Shown one piece after another: positions 8,960 to 18,856 of a stretch of 64,000 nt of DNA. The stretch lies in contig NZ_JAHFZF010000004.1 in NCBI RefSeq assembly GCF_018619435.1, positions 141,389-205,388 of the forward strand, given 5' to 3'. A program made the position numbers and the translations under genes. How positions within the stretch are numbered: the stretch's first letter is position 1; every line of letters begins with the position of its first letter. The DNA is from Rhodoferax sp. U11-2br. Lineage in GTDB: Bacteria; Pseudomonadota; Gammaproteobacteria; Burkholderiales; Burkholderiaceae_C. The notes beneath the pieces were generated by a model. The model was given only the letters and a program-made list of their open reading frames with translations, was not told the origin of the DNA and ran no database searches.

Positions 8960-11900
8960 ATGAAGTCCCTGCGCAAAACCTCGGCTGGATGGTGGGCTTC
9001 CGGGGTTTTGCTGGGTGGGCTGATGCTGACTGCTGTTTTTTGGCACCAGGCCCAAGCCACGGCCACCGCCGACATCCGGTCTGGCTTGCAGGCCGAGGCC
9101 GGTGACCTGAGCAACCGCATCGAGCGCAACCTGCGCGCCAATGCGCTGATGCTGATGGGCTTTGTTGGCTTGTTTGATGCCTCGGACCAAGTGACCCGCA
9201 GTGATTTTCAGCACTACTTTCAGGTGCTGCGCTCGGTCTCCACCACCCAGAGTTTTGTTGGCGTGGCCTATGTGGAACAGGTCAACGCCAAAAACCTGGA
9301 CGCGCACCAGACCCGCTTGCGCCAGGATGGCCTGCCCGACTACCGCATCCAACCGCCAGGGGTGCGTGCGGTCTACACCCCCATCGTTTACATCCAGCCG
9401 CTCAATGAGGGCAACCGCCGGGCCCTGGGTTTTGACATCAGCACCGTGTCAGCGGCCCAGGTGGCGTTGATGCTGGCGCGTGACACCGGCCAGTTGGTGA
9501 TGTCGGGCAAGCTCAGCCTCAAGCAGGACGAATGGCATCCGCAACCTGGTTTTGTCTTGTATGCGCCGGTTTACCAAGGCGCCGCAGAGCTGGGCTCGGT
9601 GGCGGCTCGCCAGGCCAGACTGGTTGGCTGGGTGGAGGCGCCGTTTCGCATGGCGGATTTGATGGGCACTCTGTTGCCGCAGGGACTGACCGAGCTGAGA
9701 CTGCAAATCTATGACGGCCAGGATCTGTCTCCCGAGAGTTTGTTGTTTGACAGCGATGCCACGCCAGGCAAACCCTGGCAGGCGACAGAGCCTTTGATAC
9801 AGCCACTGTCGTTTGGCGGGCGGCAATGGACGCTGGTTTTTCAGGCCCTGCCTGGTTATGGGCCACAGGCCGTTCGGCAACGTCCAGCTTTTGTGGCCAT
9901 GACGGGGACGCTGCTGAGCCTGTTGGCCAGTCTGCTGACGGGGGTGGTGGTGCTGACGCTGTTTCGGCGTGAACAAGCCGTGTTGAGCCAGGCCCATGAG
10001 AACGAACGGCAGTCGCGTGACGCGCTGCGGGCCGAGAACGAGCGCAAGCTGCAGGACAGTGTCTGGGCCATGAGTGAAGCTCAGCGTATTGGACAGGTCG
10101 GCACCTATGTGCTGGACCTGCAGCGTGGCACCTGGCAGGGCTCCAGCGTGCTGGATGCCATTTTGGGCATTGACGACGGGTTCGAGAAAACCATGGCCAA
10201 CTGGACCGGTCTGATTGCACCTTCGTATCGGCAAGCGCTGGAGGACTACTACGAGCGTGTGACCCAGGGCAGCGGCAGCTTTGACAAGGAGTACCAGGTG
10301 ATTCGCCCGCTGGACCAGCAATTGCGCTGGGTGGCGGCGCGAGGTGAGTTGTCTCTGGATGCACAGGGCCAGCCGAGTTTGCTGCGTGGCACGCTGCACG
10401 ACATCACCGAGCGCAAGCGCATTGAGCTGGAGTTGCAGAACCACCGTGATCTGCTGGAAGAGCGGGTAGCGCAAAAAACGCAGTATCTGCAACAGGCCTT
10501 GCTGGCGCTCAAGCAACAGAAGTTCATCCTGGATGAACACGCCATCGTCACCATCACCGATATCGAGGGCAACATCACCTACGGCAACGCCAAGTTTGCG
10601 GCCATCAGCGGCTACAGCCCGCAAGAGTTTCTGGGCAAGAACCACAGCCTGCTCACCTCGGGGGTGCACCCGCCTGGCTTTTTCAAGAGCATGTTTGAGT
10701 CCATCAACCGTGGCCAGGCCTGGCATGTGGAGGTGTGTGACCGCGCCAAGGACGGCCACCTGTATTGGACAGACACCACCTTTTTTGCTTTTTGCGACGC
10801 TCACGGGCAGCCAGAAAACTTCATTGCGGTGTCCACCGAAATCACCCAACGCAAAGTGGCGGAGCAGGCGCAGCAACTGGCGATGTCGATGCTTACGGCC
10901 ACGCTGGAGTCCACGGGCGACGGCATTCTGGTGGTGGATCGCCAGCGCCACGTTGCCTTGTTCAACCAGCGGTTCATCGAGCTTTGGCGGGTGCCGTCCG
11001 AGCTGAAGGGGGTGCAGGACGACGATCAAATGCTGAGTTATGTCGTCGCCCAGACGCGCCATCCTGAGCAGTTTCTGACCAAGGTGCGGGCCTTGTACGA
11101 CACCCCGGAGGTCTCCAGCGACGACATCATCGACCTCGCTGATGGGCGCGTGTTCAGACGCGTGTCTCACCCACAACGCATTGGGCAAGAGGTGGTGGGC
11201 CGGGTCTGGTCGTTCACCGACATTTCGGAGTTCAAACGTGCCGAGGCTGCTGCCAACGCCGCCAACCAGGCCAAGTCGAAGTTCCTGGCCAACATGAGCC
11301 ACGAAATCCGCACCCCCATGAATGGGGTCATTGGCATGGTCGACATCCTGCTGCAGACGCCCTTGTTGCCCGACCAGAAACGCATGCTCGACACCGTGGC
11401 CCACTCCTCCCAGACACTGCTGTACATCCTCAACGACATCCTGGACTACTCCAAGATCGAGGCGGGGCAAATGGCGGTGGAACACATCGCCACCCCGCTG
11501 CGCGAAGTGGCCGACAGTGTGCTGCAGCTGATGCACAGTGCGGCCAGCGCACAGGGTGTGGTGCTGACGATGCAGATCGCCCACGACCTACCACCCGCCA
11601 TCTACGTCGACCCGAACCGCTTGCGCCAAGTCTTGCTTAACCTGATTGGCAATGCCATCAAGTTTTCACCCAAAACGGGCAACTACCCGGCCAGCGTGAT
11701 GCTGCAGTTGCTGTCTGGCGCCATGGACGACGGTCAGCCTGCCGTCCTGCTCCGGGTGGTGGACCACGGCATCGGGATTCGGCCGGAGGTGTTGGCCAAG
11801 TTGTTCACCCCTTTCACCCAGGCCGATGCCAGCACCGCGCGCCAGTTTGGTGGCACGGGCTTGGGTCTGTCGATTTGCCAGCGCTTGGTGGCGCTGATGG

Positions 11901-12844
11901 GCGGCCAGATCACGGTACACAGCGTGCCAGATGTCGGCTCGGAGTTCACCGTGGTTTTGCCCTTGTTAGAGGCTCCGTATGAACCCCCGTTGACTCCGGG
12001 CCCACAGCAGCCCAAGCCCCTTGTCTTCAACGCGGACGAAGCGGCAGCCAGCGGGCGCCTGATATTGCTGGCCGAAGACAACGAAACCAACCGTGAGGTG
12101 TTGCGTGAGCAATTGCGTCTGCTGGGCTACGCCGCTGATGCGGCGGTGGATGGCCTAGCGGCGCTGGCGCTTTGGCGCAGCGGCCGTTATGCCCTGTTGT
12201 TGACCGATTGCCATATGCCGCAGATGGATGGTTTTGCCCTGACCGCCGCCATCCGCGCCGAAGAGCCCCCAGGCCAGCATCACCCCATCATCGCGGTGAC
12301 CGCCAACGCCATGGAGGGTGAAGCCCAGCACTGTCTGGCCAGTGGCATGGACGACTACCTGAGCAAACCCCTGCGTCTGCAAGAACTGGGTGCCATGCTG
12401 GCCAAATGGCTGCCGCGGGCGCCGACACCGGCTGCCGCCGATGGGTTTACCGTTGTGCCGTCGCACAGCGGCCCCCAGATCGAGACCGCAGCACCGCGCC
12501 CATTGGCGATCTGGGATGCCACCATGTTGAGTCAGCTGGTGGGCAACGCACCGGAGTTGCACCAGCGCCTGCTCGACAAGTTTTTGCACCATGCGAACGA
12601 ACATGCCCGGGTGATTGACCAGGCCACGCAGGCGGGCGATACCCAACAAGCCGCTTTTGCAGCCCACACGTTCAAGTCCTCTGCCCGCACGGTAGGGGCG
12701 ATGCAGCTGGGGGAGGTGTGTGAACAGATCGAGCTGGCAGGGCAGGCCAAAGATGTGGGCGCGTGCCTGGCGCTGGTACCGATGTTGCAGGCCTGCCTGG
12801 CGCAAACCCGATCACGTATTCTGGCGCGTGATCAGGGGCTGTAA
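8960..12844 (+). CDS. CHASE-PAS hybrid sensor histidine kinase with REC and HPt domains
   Basis: This 1294-residue membrane sensor has all phosphorelay modules in one chain. In order: TM1 (about 13-30), a periplasmic CHASE domain (about 75-260, with GVAYVEQVN and GFDIST), TM2 (about 312-335), three PAS-like segments (about 370-485, 515-630, 645-755), a HisKA domain with phospho-accepting His781 in FLANMSHEIRTPMN, an ATPase domain (NLIGNAIKF, GTGLGLSI near 965), a receiver domain with Asp1083 in LLLTDCHMPQMDG, and a C-terminal HPt domain with His1236 in AAHTFKSSART. No response regulator is adjacent, so the output partner is elsewhere. The ligand is unknown; CHASE domains sense small extracellular molecules in general. 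Confidence 0.94.
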   Translation: MKSLRKTSAGWWASGVLLGGLMLTAVFWHQAQATATADIRSGLQAEAGDLSNRIERNLRANALMLMGFVGLFDASDQVTRSDFQHYFQVLRSVSTTQSFVGVAYVEQVNAKNLDAHQTRLRQDGLPDYRIQPPGVRAVYTPIVYIQPLNEGNRRALGFDISTVSAAQVALMLARDTGQLVMSGKLSLKQDEWHPQPGFVLYAPVYQGAAELGSVAARQARLVGWVEAPFRMADLMGTLLPQGLTELRLQIYDGQDLSPESLLFDSDATPGKPWQATEPLIQPLSFGGRQWTLVFQALPGYGPQAVRQRPAFVAMTGTLLSLLASLLTGVVVLTLFRREQAVLSQAHENERQSRDALRAENERKLQDSVWAMSEAQRIGQVGTYVLDLQRGTWQGSSVLDAILGIDDGFEKTMANWTGLIAPSYRQALEDYYERVTQGSGSFDKEYQVIRPLDQQLRWVAARGELSLDAQGQPSLLRGTLHDITERKRIELELQNHRDLLEERVAQKTQYLQQALLALKQQKFILDEHAIVTITDIEGNITYGNAKFAAISGYSPQEFLGKNHSLLTSGVHPPGFFKSMFESINRGQAWHVEVCDRAKDGHLYWTDTTFFAFCDAHGQPENFIAVSTEITQRKVAEQAQQLAMSMLTATLESTGDGILVVDRQRHVALFNQRFIELWRVPSELKGVQDDDQMLSYVVAQTRHPEQFLTKVRALYDTPEVSSDDIIDLADGRVFRRVSHPQRIGQEVVGRVWSFTDISEFKRAEAAANAANQAKSKFLANMSHEIRTPMNGVIGMVDILLQTPLLPDQKRMLDTVAHSSQTLLYILNDILDYSKIEAGQMAVEHIATPLREVADSVLQLMHSAASAQGVVLTMQIAHDLPPAIYVDPNRLRQVLLNLIGNAIKFSPKTGNYPASVMLQLLSGAMDDGQPAVLLRVVDHGIGIRPEVLAKLFTPFTQADASTARQFGGTGLGLSICQRLVALMGGQITVHSVPDVGSEFTVVLPLLEAPYEPPLTPGPQQPKPLVFNADEAAASGRLILLAEDNETNREVLREQLRLLGYAADAAVDGLAALALWRSGRYALLLTDCHMPQMDGFALTAAIRAEEPPGQHHPIIAVTANAMEGEAQHCLASGMDDYLSKPLRLQELGAMLAKWLPRAPTPAAADGFTVVPSHSGPQIETAAPRPLAIWDATMLSQLVGNAPELHQRLLDKFLHHANEHARVIDQATQAGDTQQAAFAAHTFKSSARTVGAMQLGEVCEQIELAGQAKDVGACLALVPMLQACLAQTRSRILARDQGL

Positions 12845-12846
12845 AC

Positions 12847-12869
12847 GGGTGGGCATTTCTTGCCCGCCC
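12847..12869. terminator. Hairpin between convergent genes
   Basis: GGGTGGGC and GCCCGCCC can pair over eight positions (one G-U) around a 7-base loop, four bases after the kinase stop and between convergent genes. No T-run follows on either strand, so it is only a candidate terminator. Confidence 0.4.
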
Positions 12870-12896
12870 AATGGTCGGACAGCCGCTACGGCGGCC

Positions 12897-13823
12897 TCAG
12901 GTGCCGCGGCTTTCCTTGGTCACCAAAAAGATACCGGAGCACACCAGCACCAGGGCCAGCATGTTTTTCCATTCCAGAATGCTTTCACCCAGGAAAGCTG
13001 CGGACAGCAGGGCGCCAAACACCGGGATCAGGAAGTTGAAAATGGTCACCATCCCGACCCGGTTGTACTTGAGCAAAATGGTCCACAGCCCAAACGCGAC
13101 CGAGGACATCAGCGCCAGGTAAAACAGCAGCGCCGAGGACTTCCAGGTGAAGCCGGTCAAGACCCCGCCAAACAGGTAACCCGCCAGCACCAGCACCACA
13201 CCACCCAGCGCCAGTTGGTAGCCGGTCAGCACAATCGAATCCATGTCCTGCGAGACTTTTTTGCCGTAAATCGATGCGGCCGACAGGATGAAGGCCGCAA
13301 TCACCACAAAACCTTCACCCAGCAGCGTGAAGTGGAAGTCCAGCAGACTCTTGTCGAAGTTGACCACCATCACGCCCACAAAACCCACCAGGCAGCCAAT
13401 AGCCTTGTTCCAGCTCAGGCGGTCGTTTTTGTAGATGAAATGGGCCAGCAACACGCTAAAGAAGGTGCCGGTGGCGTTCATGATCGAGCCCTTGACGCCG
13501 GTGGTGTAGGCCAGGCCAATGTAGAAAAACACGTACTGCACCGCCGTCTGGGTCAGGCCCAGGGTGGTGATCTGGCGCAGCTTGTGCCAGCTCAGGTCAA
13601 AGATCGGGCGGCGTGTGGCCAGTGCCATGAGCAGCAGCAACACACCGGCAATCACAAACCGGTATCCGGCAAACACCATCTTGGTGGGAATGTCGTCGGC
13701 GGCAATGGCAAACAGCGCGTAGCCACTTTTGATGGCCGGGTAGGCACTGCCCCACAACATACAAGCAAAACACGCCAGCGCAATCACCACGTTGCGCCGG
13801 GAAAAATACGGATGCGTTTCCAA
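12897..13823 (-). CDS. EamA/DMT-family transporter
   Basis: The 308-residue protein is an inner-membrane carrier of the drug/metabolite transporter superfamily. About ten hydrophobic segments are visible, arranged as two EamA repeats, starting with VVIALACFACMLWGSAYPAIK and with the second-repeat motif NRVGMVTIFNFLIPVFGALL. Such proteins export metabolites or amino acids; the substrate cannot be told from sequence. It is convergent with the hybrid kinase and divergent from the DUF2267 gene. Confidence 0.88.
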   Translation of the reverse strand: METHPYFSRRNVVIALACFACMLWGSAYPAIKSGYALFAIAADDIPTKMVFAGYRFVIAGVLLLLMALATRRPIFDLSWHKLRQITTLGLTQTAVQYVFFYIGLAYTTGVKGSIMNATGTFFSVLLAHFIYKNDRLSWNKAIGCLVGFVGVMVVNFDKSLLDFHFTLLGEGFVVIAAFILSAASIYGKKVSQDMDSIVLTGYQLALGGVVLVLAGYLFGGVLTGFTWKSSALLFYLALMSSVAFGLWTILLKYNRVGMVTIFNFLIPVFGALLSAAFLGESILEWKNMLALVLVCSGIFLVTKESRGT

Positions 13824-13997
13824 AAGCTACCTAACTGGGTCGACAAGAACAGCCAACGAGTGTAGTTGCTGACACGAATCTTTCAACGCGCGCTGTGCGG
13901 GTATCCCGCGCGCCCTTGCGGCAGATCAAGCCGGGGCGGGTCTTGCACCTGGTCCAAGGTGCGTTGCACCATCCACCCAATCCTAAAATCGGGGTTT

Positions 13998-14456
13998 ATG
14001 ACACTGCCCTTTGCGTACCAAAACCCCACTCTGCAGTTTGAACGGTTCATGGTCGACGCCCGCGACTGTGCCGGCCTGCCCACCACGAACATGGCCTGGA
14101 ACATGGTGGTGGGTGTGTTGCACGCTTTTCGGTGGCGCCTGACGGTGCCTCAGGCGCTGTCTTTTGCGGCTGTGCTGCCGCCCATGTTGCGAGCGCTGTT
14201 CATTGAGGACTGGGACCTGGAACAATCGGCCCGGCCTTTTGGTGAAGCGGCCGACTGGCTGGCCGATGTGCGCTCCGTGCGTCACCGGCACAATTTTGCG
14301 CCGCCAGATGCGGTGGCCTCGGTGGCTACCGCCCTGCGCAGGCATGTGGATGCGCAGGCTTTTGAGCGTGTTCTGGCCAACTTGCCCCCGCAGGCCAGCC
14401 GTTACTGGCAACCCAAGGTGGCTTCAGCCGAGCCGCTTGGCCAGCAGCAGCTGTGA
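13998..14456 (+). CDS. DUF2267 domain protein
   Basis: The 152-residue protein begins MTLPFAYQNPTLQFERFMVDARD and continues with GLPTTNMAWNMVVGVLHAFRWRL and a segment around VLPPMLRALFIEDWDL, all typical of DUF2267 proteins, which are small helical proteins of unknown function, often found near stress genes. The ATG at 13998 is used because it opens the conserved domain; a longer reading frame from 13866 adds residues without family support. An intact dispersed repeat follows the stop at 14490. Confidence 0.82.
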   Translation: MTLPFAYQNPTLQFERFMVDARDCAGLPTTNMAWNMVVGVLHAFRWRLTVPQALSFAAVLPPMLRALFIEDWDLEQSARPFGEAADWLADVRSVRHRHNFAPPDAVASVATALRRHVDAQAFERVLANLPPQASRYWQPKVASAEPLGQQQL

Positions 14457-14489
14457 GTCCGATGCCTGCTCTCCAGGTGTTTGGTTTAC

Positions 14490-14545
14490 TATATTTGTAA
14501 TAGCTGCCAGCCCTTTATCAATAAGGGCTTGAGGCCAATTTCTCT
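14490..14545 (-). repeat. Dispersed palindromic repeat, intact copy
   Basis: TAATAGCTGCC, AGCCCTTTAT, short loop, ATAAGGGCTTGAGGCCAATTT. The palindromic core is complete. It lies in the gap between the DUF2267 gene and the convergent chemoreceptor gene and could act as a hairpin between the two stops. Confidence 0.85.
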
Positions 14546-14613
14546 GAAACCTGCAGGTGCAGCGCCCCAGGGCAGATGTCTGCCCTGACGCGGCTGAGGC
14601 TCAGCCGCCCGAC

Positions 14614-16356
14614 TCAGAAGCTCTCCCACTCCTTTGAACCACCCGCTTTGTTATCGCCGTCATGGGTCAAGGCGGCTGCTTGGGGCGCTGCCTTGGTGGC
14701 GGCTTGGCGGCTGCTGGCGAGTTGCTTGGGGGTGTTGGGACTGACCGGGGTGGCCAGAGTGGGTGTTGGCGTGGGTGTGGTGTACCCGCTGTCCTGCCCT
14801 GCTGCCAGTTTGAACACAGCCACGGTACCCACCAGGTCTTGCGCCTGGCTCTTGAGGCTTGAGGCAGCAGCAGCCATCTCTTCCACCAGGGCCGCGTTTT
14901 GCTGTGTGGCCTGGTCCATCTGCTGGATGGCTTCGCCAATCTGGCCCACGCCCTGGCTTTGTTCGCTGCTGGCCGCACTGATCTCACCCATGATGTCGTT
15001 GACCCGGCGAATGGAGGCCACCACCTCGGTCATGGTGGCACCGGCCTGGTCGACCAGGCTGGTGCCTTGTTCCACTCGCTCTACGCTGGCGCTGATCAGG
15101 CTCTTGATTTCTTTGGCAGCTTCGGCACTGCGCCCGGCCAAGGAGCGCACTTCAGAGGCGACCACTGCAAAACCACGACCCTGTTCACCGGCGCGGGCGG
15201 CTTCCACGGCTGCGTTCAACGCGAGGATGTTGGTCTGGAAGGCGATGCCATCGATCACACTGATGATGTCGCTGATCTTGCGGCTCGATTCGTTGATGCC
15301 CTTCATGGTGTCAACCACCTGAGCCACCACTTCACCGCCCTTGATGGCCACAGAGCTGGCGTTTTGGGCCAGTTGGTTGGCCTGACGCGCGTTGTCGGCA
15401 TTCTGTTTGACGGTGGAGCCGAGTTCTTCCATGGACGCGGCGGTTTGCTCCAGGGCGCTGGCCTGGGACTCGGTGCGTGAAGACAAGTCGTGGTTGCCTT
15501 GGGCGATTTCGGCGCTGGCGGTGGAGACTGATTCGGAGCCTTGGCGCACGTTGCTGACAACCTTGACCAAAGCCGCTTGCATACGTGCCAGATCGGCCAT
15601 GACGCTGCTGCTGTCGCCGCTGCGCAAGGGCAGGCTCACGCTGAGGTCACCATCAGCCACACGGGCGGCCACCTCGGACAAAGCGCGGGGCTCGGCACCC
15701 AGGGCACGCGACAGGTCGCGCGTGATCAACCAGGCCACCGAGCCGCCAATCAGCAGCATCAGCGCAGCGCAGATCACCATCAGGAGGGCATCGGCGGCCG
15801 CAGAGGCCATCGCCTCTTTGGCCAGACTGCCTGCGAGTTCGTCCTGCAGTGCCCGTGAATCGTCCAGGGCCTTGAAGATCGGGATTTGCAAGGGAAGAAC
15901 CTCCCCAATCAGCACGGCCCCCGCCCCGGTTTGTTGACCTGTTTCTGCCATGTCAATGACCCGGTCAATGGCGGCGTTGTAGGCGTCCCGGTTATCACGG
16001 GTGATCTTCAGCAGTTCAACGGCTTTGGGAACGACGATGCTTTTTTCCAGCTTGCTCTGGATATCTGCATTGACCGCACGCAGATCGGCTATTTTTTTCT
16101 TCTCACCTTCCTGGAAATCGGGATCGTTGATGATGACCGCGTTGCGAGCATACAGGGCGGCGGCGTTGTAGTTGTCTTTTAAGGTGCTGAACTGCGACAC
16201 CTTGACCATGCGCTCGTTGGCCATCTGGTCCAACTGTGATGCCAGTGCGCGCATTTCCCACGCTGAAAAAGCAGCGATCACGATACCGATCAGAATCACC
16301 AGACCAAAACCCAATGCCAGGCGGGTGGCGATTTTTATGTTGCGTAAACTTGACAA
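14614..16356 (-). CDS. Methyl-accepting chemotaxis protein
   Basis: This 580-residue chemoreceptor has TM1 (about 12-32), a four-helix-bundle periplasmic domain (about 35-188), TM2 (about 190-211), a HAMP domain (about 212-265) and a long cytoplasmic signalling domain whose tip reads [20 protein letters not shown]. The C terminus ends KEWESF, resembling the tethering pentapeptide NWETF of E. coli Tar/Tsr that recruits CheR and CheB; this suggests a high-abundance, adaptation-competent receptor. cheW lies 24 bases upstream on the same strand, so the two are probably co-transcribed. The ligand is unknown. Confidence 0.95.
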   Translation of the reverse strand: MSSLRNIKIATRLALGFGLVILIGIVIAAFSAWEMRALASQLDQMANERMVKVSQFSTLKDNYNAAALYARNAVIINDPDFQEGEKKKIADLRAVNADIQSKLEKSIVVPKAVELLKITRDNRDAYNAAIDRVIDMAETGQQTGAGAVLIGEVLPLQIPIFKALDDSRALQDELAGSLAKEAMASAAADALLMVICAALMLLIGGSVAWLITRDLSRALGAEPRALSEVAARVADGDLSVSLPLRSGDSSSVMADLARMQAALVKVVSNVRQGSESVSTASAEIAQGNHDLSSRTESQASALEQTAASMEELGSTVKQNADNARQANQLAQNASSVAIKGGEVVAQVVDTMKGINESSRKISDIISVIDGIAFQTNILALNAAVEAARAGEQGRGFAVVASEVRSLAGRSAEAAKEIKSLISASVERVEQGTSLVDQAGATMTEVVASIRRVNDIMGEISAASSEQSQGVGQIGEAIQQMDQATQQNAALVEEMAAAASSLKSQAQDLVGTVAVFKLAAGQDSGYTTPTPTPTLATPVSPNTPKQLASSRQAATKAAPQAAALTHDGDNKAGGSKEWESF

Positions 16357-16380
16357 AAAACTACTCCAAATAACGAAATA

Positions 16381-16902
16381 TCAGACGTTGGCCTCAGCCA
16401 CCAGACCCATGTCAGCGCTGCACATGAGCTTCTCGATGTCCAGCAGCACCAGCATGCGTTGCTGTTCGGCCTGATCTACGGTGGCGATACCGATGATGTG
16501 CTGGGTGTTGACCGCCCCATTGAAATCAGGCGCTGGTTTGACCTCGGTGGCCTGGATGGCCGCCACGTCTTGCACCGCGTCCACCACCATGCCCACCACC
16601 CGGTTGGCCACGTTGAGCACAATCGTCACGGTCTGGCTGTTGTAGGCGACCTCGGCCATCTCGAACTTCAGGCGCATGTCCAGAATCGGCACGATGACAC
16701 CTCGCATGTTGAGCACCCCCAGGACGTAGGGCGGCGCGTTGAACATCCGGGTCGAGGTCTCGAAGCCCCGGATCTCCTGCACCTTGAGGATGTCAATGCC
16801 GTACTCCACCGAGCCGAGCTGAAAGCTCAGGTACTCGCGCGGGGGCGTGGTTGAGGGGGTCGGGCTGGCAGAGCCCGTGTTGTTGATCGCGGTGTTTTCC
16901 AT
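16381..16902 (-). CDS. cheW: Chemotaxis coupling protein CheW
   Basis: CheW (173 residues) links chemoreceptors to the kinase CheA. The conserved core is present: REYLSFQLGSVEYGIDILKVQEIRG, a second beta-barrel with GVLNMRGVIVPILDMRLKF, and GMVVDAVQDVAAIQ near the CheA/receptor contact surface. A 20-residue T/S/P-rich N-terminal tail precedes the domain. It is immediately upstream of a chemoreceptor gene on the same strand. No cheA, cheY or flagellar genes are in the window, so this pair is a satellite of the main chemotaxis locus. Confidence 0.95.
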   Translation of the reverse strand: MENTAINNTGSASPTPSTTPPREYLSFQLGSVEYGIDILKVQEIRGFETSTRMFNAPPYVLGVLNMRGVIVPILDMRLKFEMAEVAYNSQTVTIVLNVANRVVGMVVDAVQDVAAIQATEVKPAPDFNGAVNTQHIIGIATVDQAEQQRMLVLLDIEKLMCSADMGLVAEANV

Positions 16903-17254
16903 GATGACCCAGTCCTTGTGGTGGATGCCATCAACACATCAAGGCGCCTCTTAAAAGGCCCCGACACTGTGACAGCGGTGGCAAACAAAAAAGGAAAAGC
17001 GCGGGGAAGGCAAACAGCCACGGACCGTGACCATGCGAAGAGGTGTGGTTCCAGCGCGGCTGGTGTTCAACCTGTTCGGCAACCCCGCTGTCTTTTCTGC
17101 CTGTGGCAGGTGTCAGACCGGAGGCTTTGCGACCTTGGCTTTCGCTCAAGTGTGCCAAAAATGCCACATTTTACTAGGGTTTTCCCTTGTTTTTCGTGGT
17201 CGAGGGGCGGGCATGGCCTGGTGCCGCTTGGGTGCTCCAGGTGTGCTGGTGATG
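16903..17254. other. Gene-free stretch upstream of cheW
   Basis: About 350 bases with no credible gene. It should hold the cheW-chemoreceptor promoter (minus strand) and the 3' end region of the gene at 17255. I did not find a convincing sigma-28 or sigma-54 promoter by eye. Short open frames here lack ribosome sites and family features. Confidence 0.6.
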
Positions 17255-17710
17255 CTACAACCAGCGTCCAATCTTGTTTTTTCTCAAAAGAAACAAACTG
17301 AGCACAAAGGCCAGCCAGAGCAGTGTCACGTAGATCCAGATGGCCTGGTGGGCACGGGCAAGGGCCTCTTCAACCGGTGACACATACGAGAGCTCTCGAC
17401 CATCCACCACGGCAGAGAGCACGAGGTGATCCTCCAGGAAGGAGGTTTTGATGAGTTTCAAATGGGACAGCGTGGGCTTGGCGCTGTCCACCAGCGCACA
17501 CAGCTCGGTGTTGACCTTGCATTGGATCTTGATGGCGCCTTCGGGGCATTGAACCTGCAACTTGGTTTGCGCCGCGGTGAAGCGTGTGGACTCTGCGTTG
17601 GCGCTGCAGGCATTGGTGTAGCCGGTATGGATGTCCGGGAACCGGGCGGCATCCACGGTCAGCAGACAGGCCAGCACGAACAGCAGGAGGGAGGCGGTGA
17701 GACGTTTCAT
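17255..17710 (-). CDS. Exported protein with C-terminal membrane anchor, unknown function
   Basis: The 151-residue product opens with a signal peptide or N-terminal anchor (MKRLTASLLLFVLACLLTVDAA), followed by a soluble domain of about 95 residues with four cysteines (NACSAN, VQCPEG, IQCKVN, LCALVD) that could form two disulfides. A second hydrophobic helix (AIWIYVTLLWLAFVLSLFLL) and a short basic tail close the protein. The domain is therefore predicted in the periplasm, with both ends in the membrane if the leader is not cleaved. I do not recognise the family. The ATG at 17710 was chosen because it opens the leader. Confidence 0.7.
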   Translation of the reverse strand: MKRLTASLLLFVLACLLTVDAARFPDIHTGYTNACSANAESTRFTAAQTKLQVQCPEGAIKIQCKVNTELCALVDSAKPTLSHLKLIKTSFLEDHLVLSAVVDGRELSYVSPVEEALARAHQAIWIYVTLLWLAFVLSLFLLRKNKIGRWL

Positions 17711-17947
17711 CAGTTGTCTGCTCTTCGCGCGATGTGGACGAGACGTTCCGTCAGTTCGCAAGCAAAGCCGGTGATTTTATCGTGACAGGCCCCGCCGTCG
17801 CGTGATGCCGCGGTGGCGCGTTGCGCCGGCGACCAGCCAGATGTCTGCGGGCCACCGGCATCTCCAAATTCGATACGACCATCCAATCTTTGTCATCCGT
17901 GCGCGCAGGGCGCTCGGGAGAATGCGTTTTTTCTTTGTGAGCCTCCC

Positions 17948-18856
17948 ATGACACCAAGCACCTCGCAGCGCACCACCCCACCGTTGTTCACTGGCACACA
18001 CATGCTTTTCGGCGCCCTGGTGGCGGGCCTGTTGATGGACATGTTGCTCAAGCAGCTAGGCACATCGGTGGCTGTCTGGGCCACCGTGGCCTGGCGCTGG
18101 ACCTTGGGTGCGCTGATGTTGCTGCCGCTGGTCATGGTGATGTTTGATCGACCTGATTGGCAGGCATGGCGCCCTATCCATGTGATGCGCTCGGCGCTCA
18201 ACCTCATCGGCACGTATGGGTTGGTGTTTGGGCTGCAAAAGCTGTCATTTGCACTCGTCATCACCATCTTTTTTGCCGAACCCTTGTTGACCCTGCTGCT
18301 GGCAACCCTCATAGGACGGCAACCGCTGCATGTCTGGCAACTGATTTTCAGTATTCTGGGCTTGGCCGGTGTTGGCTTGGCCACCTGGGGTGACGGGTGG
18401 CGCACGGGCTCGTTTCAGCCAGAGGTGGTGTTGGCCGCCAGCGTGGCGCTGGCTGGTGCCTTTGCCGGTGCCCTGATGACCGTGGTCACCCAAGTGCACG
18501 GGCGGGGATGTTCGTCCTTGTCTCTGGTGTTCTGGACGGCGGTGTCAGCCGCGTTGGTGGGTTGGTGGCAAGCTGGCCCCTGTGCCTGGACCGTACCCGC
18601 TGCCGACCTGTGGCTGCTATGCCTGGTGGCTGGCCTGGGCTGTGTTTTCAGTCTGCTCTGGGTGGCTGCGCTCAAGCGTGTTGCGGCCAGGGTTGCAGCA
18701 CACATCATGTACCTGACATTGCCACTGGGTGCTCTGGCGGGCTGGTGGGTTTTTGACGAGTCGCCTCACACCGTGTCGGTTGTGGGCAGTGTCAGCGTGT
18801 TTCTGGCTGTGTTGGCGGTGAACCGTCTGGCAGCCAGGGGTGGGACCCAGGCCTAA
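17948..18856 (+). CDS. EamA/DMT-family transporter
   Basis: This 302-residue inner-membrane carrier has about ten hydrophobic segments in two EamA repeats, starting with HMLFGALVAGLLMDMLLKQL. It is distant from the other DMT protein at 12897-13823, so the two are not recent duplicates. The ATG at 17948 opens the conserved region, following GCCTCCC; earlier starts would add an unsupported leader. Its 3' end overlaps a convergent LysR-type gene by four bases. Exported substrate unknown. Confidence 0.86.
   Translation: MTPSTSQRTTPPLFTGTHMLFGALVAGLLMDMLLKQLGTSVAVWATVAWRWTLGALMLLPLVMVMFDRPDWQAWRPIHVMRSALNLIGTYGLVFGLQKLSFALVITIFFAEPLLTLLLATLIGRQPLHVWQLIFSILGLAGVGLATWGDGWRTGSFQPEVVLAASVALAGAFAGALMTVVTQVHGRGCSSLSLVFWTAVSAALVGWWQAGPCAWTVPAADLWLLCLVAGLGCVFSLLWVAALKRVAARVAAHIMYLTLPLGALAGWWVFDESPHTVSVVGSVSVFLAVLAVNRLAARGGTQA

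Noticed and set aside
9449..11584. A 711-codon open frame on the minus strand opposite the hybrid kinase
   Set aside because: It is an antisense shadow of the GC-rich kinase gene, with no ribosome site or family features, and the plus strand shows clear kinase motifs.
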